The notes: generated from the sequence alone by a model not told the origin. 64,000 nucleotides of DNA from Hymenobacter wooponensis (GCF_004745865.1 NZ_SRKZ01000002.1:558001-622000); one strand, 5' to 3'; positions 43,508 to 52,298 are shown, counted from the stretch's first letter. Program-made: numbers and translations.

Positions 43508-44953
43508 TTATAAGAACTTCAGCAGCCACCCAATCATTTTCTTCACTTTGGGTGTGTAGGGCGGATACATAGTTTTGATACCTGTGCGGCCCACACGCTG
43601 CTTCAGCACCGATTTCTCATTACTAAACCCCACAAACCCTGCGTAGCCGTGGGCTTTGCCTAGGCCACTGTTGCCGAAGCCGCCGAAGGGCAAATCGGGG
43701 TGGGCCAGGTGCAGAATGGTTTCGTTGACGCAGGAGCCACCAGCGGGAATGTTCTGCAGTAAGTAGCGCTGGTGCTCAGCGTTTTGGGTAAACACGTAAA
43801 GGGCCAGGGGCTGCAGGCGGGAGTTCACCACATCCGTGGCTTCCATGAGGGTGCGAAAGGTGACGATGGGTAGCAGCGGCCCGAAGATTTCCTCCTGCAT
43901 AATGCGGCTCTGGGCGGGTGCGCCCTCCAGTAGCGTGGGCTCAATAAAGTTTTGACTGGCATCTACCATACCGCCCAACAGTATGTTGGCACCCTGGGCC
44001 TGGGCATCTTCTAGCAAGCTAGCAATCCGCCGAAAGTGGTGCTGGTTTACAATGCGGGCGTAGGAGCTCGAGGACGCCACGCCTTCGCCCGCGGGGTCAT
44101 AAAAGCGCTGCACCACCTCTCTTATTTCCTCCACCAGCCTGTCTTTCACCGTTTCCTGCACCAGCAGGTAATCGGGGGCCACGCAGGTTTGACCGGCATT
44201 GATGCCCTTGCCCCACACAATTTTCTCGGCGGCATCGCGCAGGTCGGCGGTATCATCTACAATAACGGGGCTCTTGCCGCCCAGCTCCAGCGTAACGCTG
44301 GTAAGATGCTCGGCGGCGGCGCGCATTACTATTTTGCCCACTTGGGGGCTACCTGTGAAGAAAATATGGTTGAAGGGAAGTTTTAATAGCTCCGTGGCCA
44401 CCTCTTTGTCCCCTTCCACTACCGTCACCTCGGCAGGGTCAAAGATTTCGCGACACATGCGAGCGAGTAAGGCCGCTACTGTTGGCGTTATTTCGGATGG
44501 CTTAATGATGCAGGCATTACCAGCTGCTAAAGCCGACGCCAGCGGGTCAATGGCCAGATAAAATGGGTAGTTCCAGGGGGCAATTATCAGGCAGACACCT
44601 TTAGGCTCATGCTGTACCCAGCCACGAGTACCCATCAGCGACATGGGTGTACCAACTTTGCGCGGCTGCGTCCACTCCTTTAGGTGGCGCAACGTGTGCT
44701 TAATTTCTACCTGCGACGACCAAATTTCCGAAACATCGGTTTCGGCAGCGGGCTTCCGGAAATCAGCGTAGAGCGCCTGCTGAATGGCGGCCCGGTTTTC
44801 CTCAATCCAACGGCTCAGCTTGCGCAGCCGCTTGGCCCGCGACTCCCATCCTTCTCGGCGCAGAGCCTCGGCGCGTGCGCGCTGCCGTTGGAAAAGAAGT
44901 TCTATGGCAATAGGGTCAGTGGTTGTGGGAATGAGAGCAGTGGTGGGTTCCAT
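43508..44953 (-). CDS. Aldehyde dehydrogenase (class 3 / fatty-aldehyde type)
   Basis: 481 aa NAD(P)-dependent aldehyde dehydrogenase. Motifs include IIAPWNYPFYLAIDPLASALAAGNACIIKPSE (cofactor region), FTGSPQVGKIVM, the catalytic Glu in VTLELGGKSPVIV, and the nucleophilic Cys in GINAGQTCVAPDY. LPFGGFGNSGLGKAHG and FSNEKSVLKQ close the C-terminus. The length and the hydrophobic C-terminus (MIGWLLKFL) fit the ALDH3 group that includes membrane-associated fatty aldehyde dehydrogenases. It is divergent from the DinB gene across a palindrome at 45019-45046. Confidence 0.92.
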   Translation of the reverse strand: MEPTTALIPTTTDPIAIELLFQRQRARAEALRREGWESRAKRLRKLSRWIEENRAAIQQALYADFRKPAAETDVSEIWSSQVEIKHTLRHLKEWTQPRKVGTPMSLMGTRGWVQHEPKGVCLIIAPWNYPFYLAIDPLASALAAGNACIIKPSEITPTVAALLARMCREIFDPAEVTVVEGDKEVATELLKLPFNHIFFTGSPQVGKIVMRAAAEHLTSVTLELGGKSPVIVDDTADLRDAAEKIVWGKGINAGQTCVAPDYLLVQETVKDRLVEEIREVVQRFYDPAGEGVASSSSYARIVNQHHFRRIASLLEDAQAQGANILLGGMVDASQNFIEPTLLEGAPAQSRIMQEEIFGPLLPIVTFRTLMEATDVVNSRLQPLALYVFTQNAEHQRYLLQNIPAGGSCVNETILHLAHPDLPFGGFGNSGLGKAHGYAGFVGFSNEKSVLKQRVGRTGIKTMYPPYTPKVKKMIGWLLKFL

Positions 44954-45018
44954 ATAGTACGTAAAGCGGAAAAACCGGGATAAACCGGTGAAATTCAGAT
45001 GAATTCATCCTAATTATA

Positions 45019-45046
45019 CTTGGATAACGACATCTTTGTATCCAAG
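45019..45046. promoter_or_regulatory. Palindromic operator candidate between ALDH and dinB genes
   Basis: CTTGGATA (45019-45026) and TATCCAAG (45039-45046) are perfect inverted 8-mers with a 12-nt spacer. The spacer contains CATCTTTG, a near match to a -7 box on the plus strand. It lies midway in the 156-bp divergent spacer. Confidence 0.5.
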
Positions 45047-45109
45047 TTAGGCTGCTGCCCTACCCCAGGGTGCCTTGTGGGGCCCTGCTACGCTTGATTT
45101 GGTTAGGAT

Positions 45110-45565
45110 ATGCAAGATATTAGCCACCGCTTACGCAAGCTATTAGGGTTGCTGAACAGTTCGTTATCTAGTTTTTCAGAGGCCGAGCTAGCGTATACGC
45201 CTGCGCCTGGGCAGTGGTCGAAAAAGGAGATTCTAGGCCACCTCATCGACTCTGCTGCTAACAACCACCGCCGCTTCGTGCTGAGCCAGCTGGAGCCCGA
45301 GCCTCTCGTCATCACGCCCTACGACCAGGACCAGTGGGTTGCCCTCTCGCGGTATCAGCAAACCCCAGCCGCTGAACTGCTCCAGCTCTGGACCCTGTAT
45401 AACCGCCAGATTGTGCGTTTACTGGAAAACCTGCCACCCGGTGCCACTGCCTACCGCTGCGAGTTTGATAACGGATACAGTGTGACGTTGCGCTGGCTAG
45501 CCGAGGATTACGTGATGCACATGGAGCATCATGTGCACCAGATCCTCAACCTAGCCTCGGCCTAA
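45110..45565 (+). CDS. DinB family protein
   Basis: 151 aa four-helix-bundle protein. The metal-ligand His pattern is present: KEILGHLIDSAANNHRRF in helix 2 and DYVMHMEHHVHQILNL in the last helix. The N-terminus (LNSSLSSFSEAELAYTPAPGQWSKKE) is typical of the DinB_2/DUF664 group. Family members include mycothiol- or bacillithiol-dependent transferases, but most are of unknown function and are often stress-induced. Monocistronic. Confidence 0.85.
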   Translation: MQDISHRLRKLLGLLNSSLSSFSEAELAYTPAPGQWSKKEILGHLIDSAANNHRRFVLSQLEPEPLVITPYDQDQWVALSRYQQTPAAELLQLWTLYNRQIVRLLENLPPGATAYRCEFDNGYSVTLRWLAEDYVMHMEHHVHQILNLASA

Positions 45566-45663
45566 AGTACCCTGCTCCTTAACTCGGCACTTGAAAAGAG
45601 TGGCCTAGCGGGGCACTATTCAGAAGACCAAAAACGTTTACGGGGCTTGTCTTTCGTTTTCTG

Positions 45664-46473
45664 ATGGTGCCTTTTTCTATTTCATCCTTCGCGCGGCGCG
45701 CTGGCTTCCTTTGTTTTCTGCTTTGCGCAAGCGGTTTTGGAGTTCTACAGCCCGTAGCAGCAGCGGGTACTACCCCGGTTCCGGAGGCTCGTATTCGGGT
45801 GCGGGCCGTGGCTCCCGATGTGTTCGTGCACACGTCGTACCGGTACTTGCCGGGCACGGCAGCTCCCATTCCCGCCAACGGGCTTGTTATTAGTACTACC
45901 AAGGGAGCAATTCTGCTTGATACTGGCTGGGACTCTGACCAAACTCTACAGCTCCTCCGCTGGGTGGCCGACAGCCTGCACCAACGAGTGCGTATGGTCA
46001 TCGTGACGCACGCCCACGAAGACCGCATGGGCGGCATAGCAGTGCTGCGAGCCAACAACATCAAGGTTGTCAGCAGCCAAATGACCTCCAGCCGGGCCAC
46101 CGCCATCAAAGAAGATGCGCCCACTCCTGCCATCAAGCCGTTTACGGTTATTCAGGCGGGCAAAACCCGGCTGGAGCTGTTTTACCCTGGCCCCGGCCAT
46201 ACGCCCGATAATCTGGTGGCGTGGCTGCCCAAGCAGCGCGTATTGTTTGGAGGTTGCTTAGTGAAAGAAATGGCAACCGACACGCCCGGCAACATTGAGG
46301 ACGCCGACTTGAAGAAGTGGCCTAGCGCCGTTAAGGCTGTTGCTGACCGGTACCCCCGGGCCCGCACCGTGGTACCCGGCCACGGCAACTGGGGTGGCCC
46401 CGAGCTACTAACTCACACCCTAGACGTACTGCGCCGCCCAGGCCAACAACCACAAACTGCGTTGGGCAAGTAG
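45664..46473 (+). CDS. Subclass B1 metallo-beta-lactamase homologue
   Basis: 269 aa with a signal peptide (FLCFLLCASGFGVLQPVAAA). All B1 zinc ligands are visible: His116, His118 and Asp120 in THAHEDRMGG, His179 in YPGPGHTPDN, Cys198 in LFGGCLVKE, and His240 in VVPGHGNWGG. The segment GHTPDNLVAWLP and the GGCLVK box match chromosomal B1 enzymes of Bacteroidota (BlaB/IND type). The predicted location is periplasmic. It is transcribed alone with no neighbouring regulator or mobile element, so it looks like a core gene. Activity on beta-lactams is inferred from family and intact site only. Confidence 0.88.
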   Translation: MVPFSISSFARRAGFLCFLLCASGFGVLQPVAAAGTTPVPEARIRVRAVAPDVFVHTSYRYLPGTAAPIPANGLVISTTKGAILLDTGWDSDQTLQLLRWVADSLHQRVRMVIVTHAHEDRMGGIAVLRANNIKVVSSQMTSSRATAIKEDAPTPAIKPFTVIQAGKTRLELFYPGPGHTPDNLVAWLPKQRVLFGGCLVKEMATDTPGNIEDADLKKWPSAVKAVADRYPRARTVVPGHGNWGGPELLTHTLDVLRRPGQQPQTALGK

Positions 46474-46501
46474 GCCACTACTCCAGCAGCACTACCCAAA
46501 G

Positions 46502-46562
46502 GGCTCGGCCCTGGGAGATGAACCAATACCTTCTAGGCCAGTTCATCTCCCAGGGCCGAGCC
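46502..46562. repeat. Perfect 22-bp inverted repeat, probable bidirectional terminator
   Basis: Left arm 46502-46523 (starting GGCTCGGCCCTGGG) and right arm 46541-46562 are exact reverse complements. The 17-nt loop contains CTAGGCCA. It lies between the convergent metallo-beta-lactamase and TPR genes. Confidence 0.8.
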
Positions 46563-46597
46563 TTTATGCCTATTAAAACTCGGCCTTGCTGGGCCGT

Positions 46598-47848
46598 TTA
46601 TTTGCGATGCTTTTTCAGGTAGGCTTTCGCTTCGTTAGAGGCTTCTGATTTGCGCTCTGCCTTCTCAGCCACTTCCTTGTAATAGCGGACGGCCTCTGCG
46701 GTGTTCTTTTGCTTTTCGGCAATACGCGCTAGGTTGAGAAGAGAATAGAGGTAGAAACCCTGCTTGGTTTCGCCGGTGCTCTCTGAGAATACCACGCAAC
46801 GCTTGTAATAGTCTTGGGCCTTAGTAAGGTCTTGATACTGGTTTTGCATCAAGCTGCCCAGAAAGAAGGTAGCGTACCGGCCGCTGATAGCCTCATAGCC
46901 CGGCAAGCCCCGGTTTATCTTATCCAGTATGTCGCGGCTGATCCGCTCACACTCCGGCAAGTAGCCCTGCTGATAGCAGGTGAGGGCATAAAACCGCTGG
47001 AAATAGCCATTATCGGGGTAAGCCTTAGCCATTTGCTGAGCAATGGGGAAAGCCTCCTCCGGCTTGTTTTCCTGATTTTGCAGAATCTTCATCAGGAACA
47101 CCTTGGCCTCGTTAGAGGTATAGAACCCGTTTTGGGCCACGCTGCGCAATTGTTGCAGGCCTAGCTGCCGGTTGCCCTTAGGAAAGAACAGCAGCACCGG
47201 CTTCAGCAACTTATAGTTATCCGAAATCCAGACGGCGTAGTAATTGATTAGGGCTTGCCCAAACAGAAACTCCGGGCTTAGGCCATTGGCTTCCTGGCTC
47301 TTGTCTAAGTAATCGAGGGCCCGCTTGCTAGAGAAGGTAGCCCGGCGCCAGTTGTGGCGCTCGGCATTTAAACGAGCATCAAAGCCATACGCCGCCGACA
47401 GGAAAAAGCAGGCCTCGTAATTCTTCTTATCCTGCTTGTATTGGGTTTCAGCCTTGGTAATGGCCGTATCCATGTAAGCGAAGAAAGTCTTGTCGTATAT
47501 CTCGGTGGTGATGTTGGTGGGCATGATCTTCCACCACGTATTCAGGCCCAGCAAGAAGTACGGCATGGGGTGGTTAGGATAGCGCCGCCGCAGGGAGCGG
47601 AATTGCTTTTCCGCTTTGTCGTACTTGAAGTTGTACATGTTCTGCACCGCTCCTTCCAGTTCGGTCTGAATGTCTTTGTCGAGCAGCAGCCACCCTTTAG
47701 TGTCAACGGCATTGGGGGCTACATCCACATTCTCCAGATTTACCTGGCGGGAGGGCTTCGGCTGGGTAGAAGCTGGAGGCGTAACAGGCTGCTGTCCATG
47801 AGCTTGTAGCCCCAGAAACAGCAGTAAGCAGAACAGTATAAAGCGCAT
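46598..47848 (-). CDS. Exported TPR-repeat protein
   Basis: 416 aa from ATG 47848 (MRFILFCLLLFLGLQAHGQ signal peptide); the longer frame to 47899 has a poor N-terminus. The mature protein is helical with tetratricopeptide-like repeats, for example YDKAEKQFRSLRRRYPNHPMPYFLLGLNTWW, then AFPIAQQMAKAYPDNGYFQRFYALTCYQQGYLPECERI, and NTAEAVRYYKEVAEKAERKSEASNEAKAYLKKH. It is probably a periplasmic scaffold. The family is widespread in Hymenobacter-type genomes without known function. Monocistronic. Confidence 0.82.
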   Translation of the reverse strand: MRFILFCLLLFLGLQAHGQQPVTPPASTQPKPSRQVNLENVDVAPNAVDTKGWLLLDKDIQTELEGAVQNMYNFKYDKAEKQFRSLRRRYPNHPMPYFLLGLNTWWKIMPTNITTEIYDKTFFAYMDTAITKAETQYKQDKKNYEACFFLSAAYGFDARLNAERHNWRRATFSSKRALDYLDKSQEANGLSPEFLFGQALINYYAVWISDNYKLLKPVLLFFPKGNRQLGLQQLRSVAQNGFYTSNEAKVFLMKILQNQENKPEEAFPIAQQMAKAYPDNGYFQRFYALTCYQQGYLPECERISRDILDKINRGLPGYEAISGRYATFFLGSLMQNQYQDLTKAQDYYKRCVVFSESTGETKQGFYLYSLLNLARIAEKQKNTAEAVRYYKEVAEKAERKSEASNEAKAYLKKHRK

Positions 47849-48344
47849 AGTAACCACTTGAACCCCTAATGTTATAAAAAAGGTCGGAGTTGCTCTCAAA
47901 TTGAGAACGTTTGTGCGTTGCGCTTCTTACGCAGCTTTCATCATAACCGAACTAAAAGAGCAAAAAAAGAGGCTGAAGCTCCCACAGCTTCAGCCTCTCT
48001 ATCGTTTCTCCGTCACCCGGATCCCACCAACGGCAGGAGAAACGCTACAACGGCATGATCCCACCCACAACCGTTGCATTCTATTGACTTGACGTTTACG
48101 GTGCCAGTCTTATTTCGTGTACTTATTGCTGTGGCCTAGGCCTAGTTGCACGGTCCAAAAACCTGCGCTGCGACCGTCTTAAAGTTCAGTTGCAACCGCT
48201 TTTATACAACAAGCTCAAATACAGGCACAAGGTCTTAAGAATATCAGCGCATGTCTACCGCTTGATTCGCAAGTTATGGTGCTGCATTGACACATGAGGT
48301 TATAATTTAGTAACTTGGCCGTCAGTCGGGCACCAAACCTCGTC
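47849..48344. other. Spacer containing the candidate multi-hairpin RNA
   Basis: About 500 bp between the TPR gene (minus) and the AraC gene (plus), with no supported open frame. It contains the hairpin array described separately (47963-48090) and a double CTAGGCC/GGCCTAG copy near 48133. The right part, 48150-48340, must contain the araC-type promoter; TAACTTGG near 48310 is a weak -7 candidate. Confidence 0.5.
47963..48080 (-). ncRNA. Candidate small RNA with three GTGGGA-bearing hairpins and a terminator
   Basis: On the minus strand, in 5'-3' order: stem CAACGG/CCGTTG (48076-48071 with 48053-48048) with loop GTGGGTGGGATC; stem CGTTTCT/AGAAACG plus CCGT/ACGG (48044-48003) with loop GGTGGGATCC; and a perfect 12-bp terminator GAGGCTGAAGCT/AGCTTCAGCCTC (47998-47970) with loop GTGGG, followed by seven T. 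The first two loops share GGTGGGATC and their stems share TGCCGTTG. No open frame explains the pattern. The promoter was not located and no known family was recognised. Confidence 0.45.
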
Positions 48345-49211
48345 ATGAAGCTCCAATTCGAACCTATCCAGCCTACCGCCGACAGCTCCTTCACGCTGTT
48401 GCATTACACTAACGTTGAGAAAGGTGACTTGCTCTGGCACTATCACCCAGAGTATGAGCTGGTGTACCTGCCGCAAGGCAGTGGCCGGCGGCACATTGGC
48501 CAGCACATTTCCCGCTTTGAGGAAGGCGAGCTGGTGCTCATCGGCCCCGACCTACCGCACCTGACGTTTAGCTACGGGCAGCCAGCTGGTATTCCCTTTG
48601 AGGAAATTGTGGTGCAGCTGCGCTCTGATTTCTTGGGTGATACATTCTGGCAACACCCCGAGTTAGCCGATATCCGGCAGTTGCTGGCCCGTGCCCATGA
48701 AGGCCTTTCGTTTGGGGGCGAAACCCGGGCCGCAGTTGGAGCCGACTTGCGCCGCTTGCTGGATGAGCCACCGTTTGCCCGCTTGCTCACGCTGCTGCGC
48801 GTACTGCAGACGCTAGCCCAGGCCCCGGCCGCGGAGTGCCTTTCCTTACACGCTGGCCACGCTGGTCTGGGGCGGCAGGGCAAGGAGCAACAGCGCCTAA
48901 GCCGCGTGTACCAGTTTTTGGAGCAACATTACCAGCGGGCGTCGCTGTCGGTGCAGGAGGTAGCAGAAGTAGCCAATCTGTCGGTGCCAGCATTCTGCCG
49001 CTATTTCCGCCAAATGACGCGCCTCACCCTCACTGACTTCCTGCAGGAGTATCGCGTAGGCCACGCCTGCCGTCTGCTGCTAGATGACATTCCCGTGACG
49101 GAGGTGTGCTATGCCAGCGGCTTCAGCAACGTGTCGCACTTCAACAAAACCTTCCGCCGCCACACTGGCCAAAGCCCTACCGAGTACCGCCGGCAGCGTC
49201 TGGTAATGTAA
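48345..49211 (+). CDS. AraC family transcriptional regulator
   Basis: 288 aa from ATG 48345 (the frame extends 10 codons further to 48315). The N-terminal cupin sensor domain shows KGDLLWHYHPEYELVYLPQGSGRRHIGQHISRFEEGELVLIGPDLPHL. The C-terminal double-HTH is YQFLEQHYQRASLSVQEVAEVANLSVPAFCRYFRQMTRLTLTDFLQEYR and CYASGFSNVSHFNKTFRRHTGQSPTEYRR. Effectors of this cupin class are often sugars or small carbon compounds. No co-oriented metabolic gene is adjacent, so targets are unknown. Confidence 0.9.
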   Translation: MKLQFEPIQPTADSSFTLLHYTNVEKGDLLWHYHPEYELVYLPQGSGRRHIGQHISRFEEGELVLIGPDLPHLTFSYGQPAGIPFEEIVVQLRSDFLGDTFWQHPELADIRQLLARAHEGLSFGGETRAAVGADLRRLLDEPPFARLLTLLRVLQTLAQAPAAECLSLHAGHAGLGRQGKEQQRLSRVYQFLEQHYQRASLSVQEVAEVANLSVPAFCRYFRQMTRLTLTDFLQEYRVGHACRLLLDDIPVTEVCYASGFSNVSHFNKTFRRHTGQSPTEYRRQRLVM

Positions 49212-49328
49212 GTACTTGGCTAAAGTAAGAAGCTGGCATTAATTGGCTTGTGTGTAAGCATAAGCCTTATGTGTGAACGTGCTAGGCCGCTCTAATTGTT
49301 AGGCAGGCAAACGCTATCCTAACATTCT

Positions 49329-50465
49329 ATGCCTGCTTTCTCGGTCAAGTGGCCGGCTATACTTCGCCGGTGCTGGTGGCTGCTGGTGCTGCCCGCGTTG
49401 GTACTTACGGCAGCCGCAATTCCGGCCAAAAACAACGAAGCGCCCCTGGTGCTGCAGCCTGTTAAGCTGCCTTTCACACCCACTCAGTTTTACATAGCAA
49501 GAATTCGGGATGAGCGGCCCAACCGCGCCGCGGTTGCATGGCTGGTGCCCGCGCCTACTAAGCCGGGCGCGCCGCTGCCAGCGGCGCAGCCCATTGATTT
49601 GCAGGGAGGTGGCCTAGCCGCTATTCAGGCCTTTGTGCGGCAGAGCTTGCCACGCAATCCGGCGCTCCGCCCTATTCAAATTCGGCTGCGGGAGTGCCGG
49701 GTGCAGGAGAAGGTAGCGGCCAATGGGGCGGTAGAAGGGCAAATCAGCCTAGATTTAGCCTTTGACTATCAGACTCCGGATCGGGCGGTGTTTCTGACTC
49801 AGTACCGGGGCGGAGCGCGGTACATCCGCAATGCTGCCGACCGCACCCCCGTGGAGCCGACCTTGCGGCAGGCACTGGCCAGTTCATTAGTGTACCTCAA
49901 TACTTGGCTCAACCAGGCCGCAGCTACCGATGTGCGCCTGGCTACGGCAGTGCACCCCACGTTCCGGTACGAAACCCGCCGCACCGAGGCCGATACTGTG
50001 TTTCATGACCCCGCCCACCCACTCACGTGGGACGACTTTACCGGCCAGCCCCGCCCCAGAGGGCAGTACGCGGCATCTGTGTTTCCTAGCTTTGCCTACC
50101 AGGGGCGGCCGCGGGTGCGCAATGGGGTGGTGGAGCTGGATATTCTGCTTTCCATCTTTGTAGTGCGCAGCTCCTCGTGGGTGGCGCCGGGGCAGCAAAC
50201 GGCCGTCAACCTGAATCATGAGCAGCGCCACTTTGATCTGGTGCGGATTGTGGCAGAACGATTCCGACGCAAAGCCACTCCCGATAGCCTCACAGTGGAG
50301 GACTATAACAGCATCCTGCAGCTGCAATACTTGAAGTCGTTCACCGAAATGAACCACGTGCAGGATCAGTACGATGCCGAAACCCACGGCGGCACCGACC
50401 TGGCCGCCCAGGAACGCTGGAACCGCCGCATTGATGCCGACCTAAAGAAATATGGTGTACGCTAG
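49329..50465 (+). CDS. DUF922-like exported putative metal-dependent protein
   Basis: 378 aa with an N-terminal hydrophobic segment (WWLLVLPALVLTAAAIPAKN). The C-terminal half carries LTWDDFTGQPRPRGQYAASVFPSFAY and NLNHEQRHFDLVRIVAERFRRK, the HEQxHFD motif of DUF922-type putative zinc proteases. It ends in YDAETHGGTDLAAQERWNRRIDADL. The N-terminal half (residues 40-200) is unrecognised. It is probably periplasmic. Zinc binding and proteolysis are inferred from the motif alone. Confidence 0.75.
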   Translation: MPAFSVKWPAILRRCWWLLVLPALVLTAAAIPAKNNEAPLVLQPVKLPFTPTQFYIARIRDERPNRAAVAWLVPAPTKPGAPLPAAQPIDLQGGGLAAIQAFVRQSLPRNPALRPIQIRLRECRVQEKVAANGAVEGQISLDLAFDYQTPDRAVFLTQYRGGARYIRNAADRTPVEPTLRQALASSLVYLNTWLNQAAATDVRLATAVHPTFRYETRRTEADTVFHDPAHPLTWDDFTGQPRPRGQYAASVFPSFAYQGRPRVRNGVVELDILLSIFVVRSSSWVAPGQQTAVNLNHEQRHFDLVRIVAERFRRKATPDSLTVEDYNSILQLQYLKSFTEMNHVQDQYDAETHGGTDLAAQERWNRRIDADLKKYGVR

Positions 50466-50523
50466 GCCAGTAGACAGTTCCCTGCCACACTACCACTGGC
50501 CTAGCTCTACAAGCAGTTCATAT

Positions 50524-50559
50524 AAAAAGCCCCTGTAGCGTGTGCTACAGGGGCTTTTT
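50524..50559. terminator. Bidirectional terminator
   Basis: AAAAAGCCCCTGTAGC and GCTACAGGGGCTTTTT form a perfect 16-bp stem with a 4-nt loop between convergent genes. Confidence 0.92.
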
Positions 50560-50577
50560 GATTCTTAGCAGTAAGCG

Positions 50578-51267
50578 TTAGTTCTTCACTTTACGCTCGC
50601 CATCGTCGTCTACTTTCACTTTGCGGCCGCTGGCAAACTTGGTTTTGCGCTCACCATCCTTGTCAATTTTGACTTTGGTGCCGTTGGCGTATTCAATTTT
50701 CACATCTCCCCCATCACGCTCATACTTCACAATGGCCGGGCCCCGACGACGAGCTGGGGTGGTAGCACGCGTAGAGGTAGTGGTGGTCGTCTCGGTAGTT
50801 GAGGTTGAGGCCGTGTAGGGGGTACCCGCGTAGTAGGCGTCGCGGTTGGAGGTATAGGTGTTGTACTGGGCGGGGTCGGTCACGATGGTTTTTACGGAGC
50901 GGTCCGTTTCATCATTGATGGAGCGCAGCGCGGCATAACGGCCAGTGGTATCGGTAGCATACTGGGTGTTAGCCTGCTGAATACGACGGCCGCGGGTGTA
51001 GTAGGTCTTCTGGACCTTAGTAACTACCACGGTGTCAGTCAGGCGCAGGTCCTGGGCAATGCGGTCAGAGAGGCGGTCAGCGTCGGTGCGGTAAGAAGCG
51101 GTATCGGCATCGGTAGCGGCTACCTCGGTGGTGGCTGAGTTGCGAGCTACAACGGCGGTATCAGCAGATGGGGTGGTGGCAGCATCCATGGCCGCTTGTT
51201 TGTCCTGGTTACAGGAAACGGCGGTGAGAGTGGCAGCACAAGAGAGAAAAAGGAGCGTCTTGTTCAT
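50578..51267 (-). CDS. Hypothetical lipoprotein with a repeated basic C-terminal motif
   Basis: 229 aa. Lipoprotein signal MNKTLLFLSCAATLTAVSC (lipobox VSC). The middle is helical and acidic, then a Thr/Ser-rich stretch (STSTTETTTTTSTRATT) probably forms a flexible linker. The C-terminus has three similar units: GDVKIEYANGTKVKIDKDGE, RKTKFASGRKVKVDDDGE and RKVKN. Each is a short strand with a DxDG-like turn. No family recognised. It may be a surface or periplasmic lipoprotein. Monocistronic. Confidence 0.75.
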   Translation of the reverse strand: MNKTLLFLSCAATLTAVSCNQDKQAAMDAATTPSADTAVVARNSATTEVAATDADTASYRTDADRLSDRIAQDLRLTDTVVVTKVQKTYYTRGRRIQQANTQYATDTTGRYAALRSINDETDRSVKTIVTDPAQYNTYTSNRDAYYAGTPYTASTSTTETTTTTSTRATTPARRRGPAIVKYERDGGDVKIEYANGTKVKIDKDGERKTKFASGRKVKVDDDGERKVKN

Positions 51268-51531
51268 AAAGTTGAAAGCTGGTGAAACCTGCTGCTCAGA
51301 AGCTGGAGGTTGGCGCTGATTACGTAGGCCTCTGGTATATAGTTTCTGAGCTAGGTTATTGCCAATGCAGGCCCTATCAGTATATTTATCTTACAATCAG
51401 CATGTTAATTCTAAGAAGCCAGCTCCTGTAAGCTCAACTATTCAGCAACGGAGCTTTTATCAGGGCCTCAGGCAACCCTGGGGTCAGCCCAGCCATCTAC
51501 CGATAACCAGTCACCCTAATTCCTTCCGTGT

Positions 51532-52209
51532 ATGAAAACGCTCATGTTACGCTCTGCCTTAGCTGCCTCTCTGTTTACCCTTGCCTCAGGGGCCGTACTG
51601 GCTCAAAAGTCGCAAACCCGCACGGTAGGCGACTTTGAGATGCTCCAGACCTCCGGGGCGGTAAATGTTATGCTGCGGCAGGGCTCACAAACGTCGGTGC
51701 GAGTAGAAGCCGAGCCCGAAGTACTGGAGCAGATCAAAACAGAAGTTAAAGGCAATAAGCTGGTTATTTACCGCGACCAGAAGGATGTATCGCTGCTGCA
51801 GCGCATGAAAAGCACGGGAAAAGTGATGGTGTATATCACCTGCCCGCGTCTGAACTCCGTGGAATCTAGCGGCGCCTGCGATATCAAGAGTGAAACGCCC
51901 TTTAAGGCCAGCGACTTTACTATCCGGGCTAGCGGCGCCAGCGACATCACCCTCAACATTGATGTAAAGAACCTTAATGCTAGCGCGTCTGGCGCCAGCG
52001 ACCTGCGCGTAACCGGTTACGCGGAGCGCCAACAAGTTTCCATCAGCGGCAGCAGCGATTATCGGGCCTACGACCTAAAAAGCAAGCGCGCCCAAGTGCA
52101 AGCCAGCGGCGCGAGCGACGCCTACGTGGCCGTGGCCGATGAGCTTTCCTCCCGCAGCTCTGGCGCCAGTGACATCCACTACAAAGGCAGCCCTCGGGTA
52201 ATTAAGTAA
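51532..52209 (+). CDS. DUF2807 (head GIN) exported protein with an SGASD ladder
   Basis: 225 aa. Signal peptide MKTLMLRSALAASLFTLASGAVLAQ. The body follows the DUF2807 beta-helix pattern (GDFEMLQTSGAVNVMLRQGSQTSVRVEAEPEVLEQIKTEVKGNKLVIY). The turn motif SGASD or a close variant recurs about every 20 residues (SSGACD, ASGASD, ASGASD, SGSSD, ASGASD, SSGASD). This is the regular ladder of a right-handed beta-helix. Family members are proposed adhesin-like or autotransporter-adhesin-like proteins. Monocistronic, with a terminator after the stop. Confidence 0.85.
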   Translation: MKTLMLRSALAASLFTLASGAVLAQKSQTRTVGDFEMLQTSGAVNVMLRQGSQTSVRVEAEPEVLEQIKTEVKGNKLVIYRDQKDVSLLQRMKSTGKVMVYITCPRLNSVESSGACDIKSETPFKASDFTIRASGASDITLNIDVKNLNASASGASDLRVTGYAERQQVSISGSSDYRAYDLKSKRAQVQASGASDAYVAVADELSSRSSGASDIHYKGSPRVIK

Positions 52210-52268
52210 CTGGCCTAGAGGCCTTGCAATGCAGTAGGCCAGCAGCTTTAGCTTGCTACAGTAAACAA

Positions 52269-52298
52269 CAAAGCCCGACAGGTCGCTGCCGGGCTTTG
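52269..52298. terminator. Bidirectional terminator
   Basis: CAAAGCCCG pairs with CGGGCTTTG, between the convergent DUF2807 and RidA genes. Confidence 0.8.

Noticed and set aside
47901..48092. Plus-strand open frame across the hairpin array
   Set aside because: It runs through the terminator and stems in the wrong orientation; the pattern is better explained by RNA structure.
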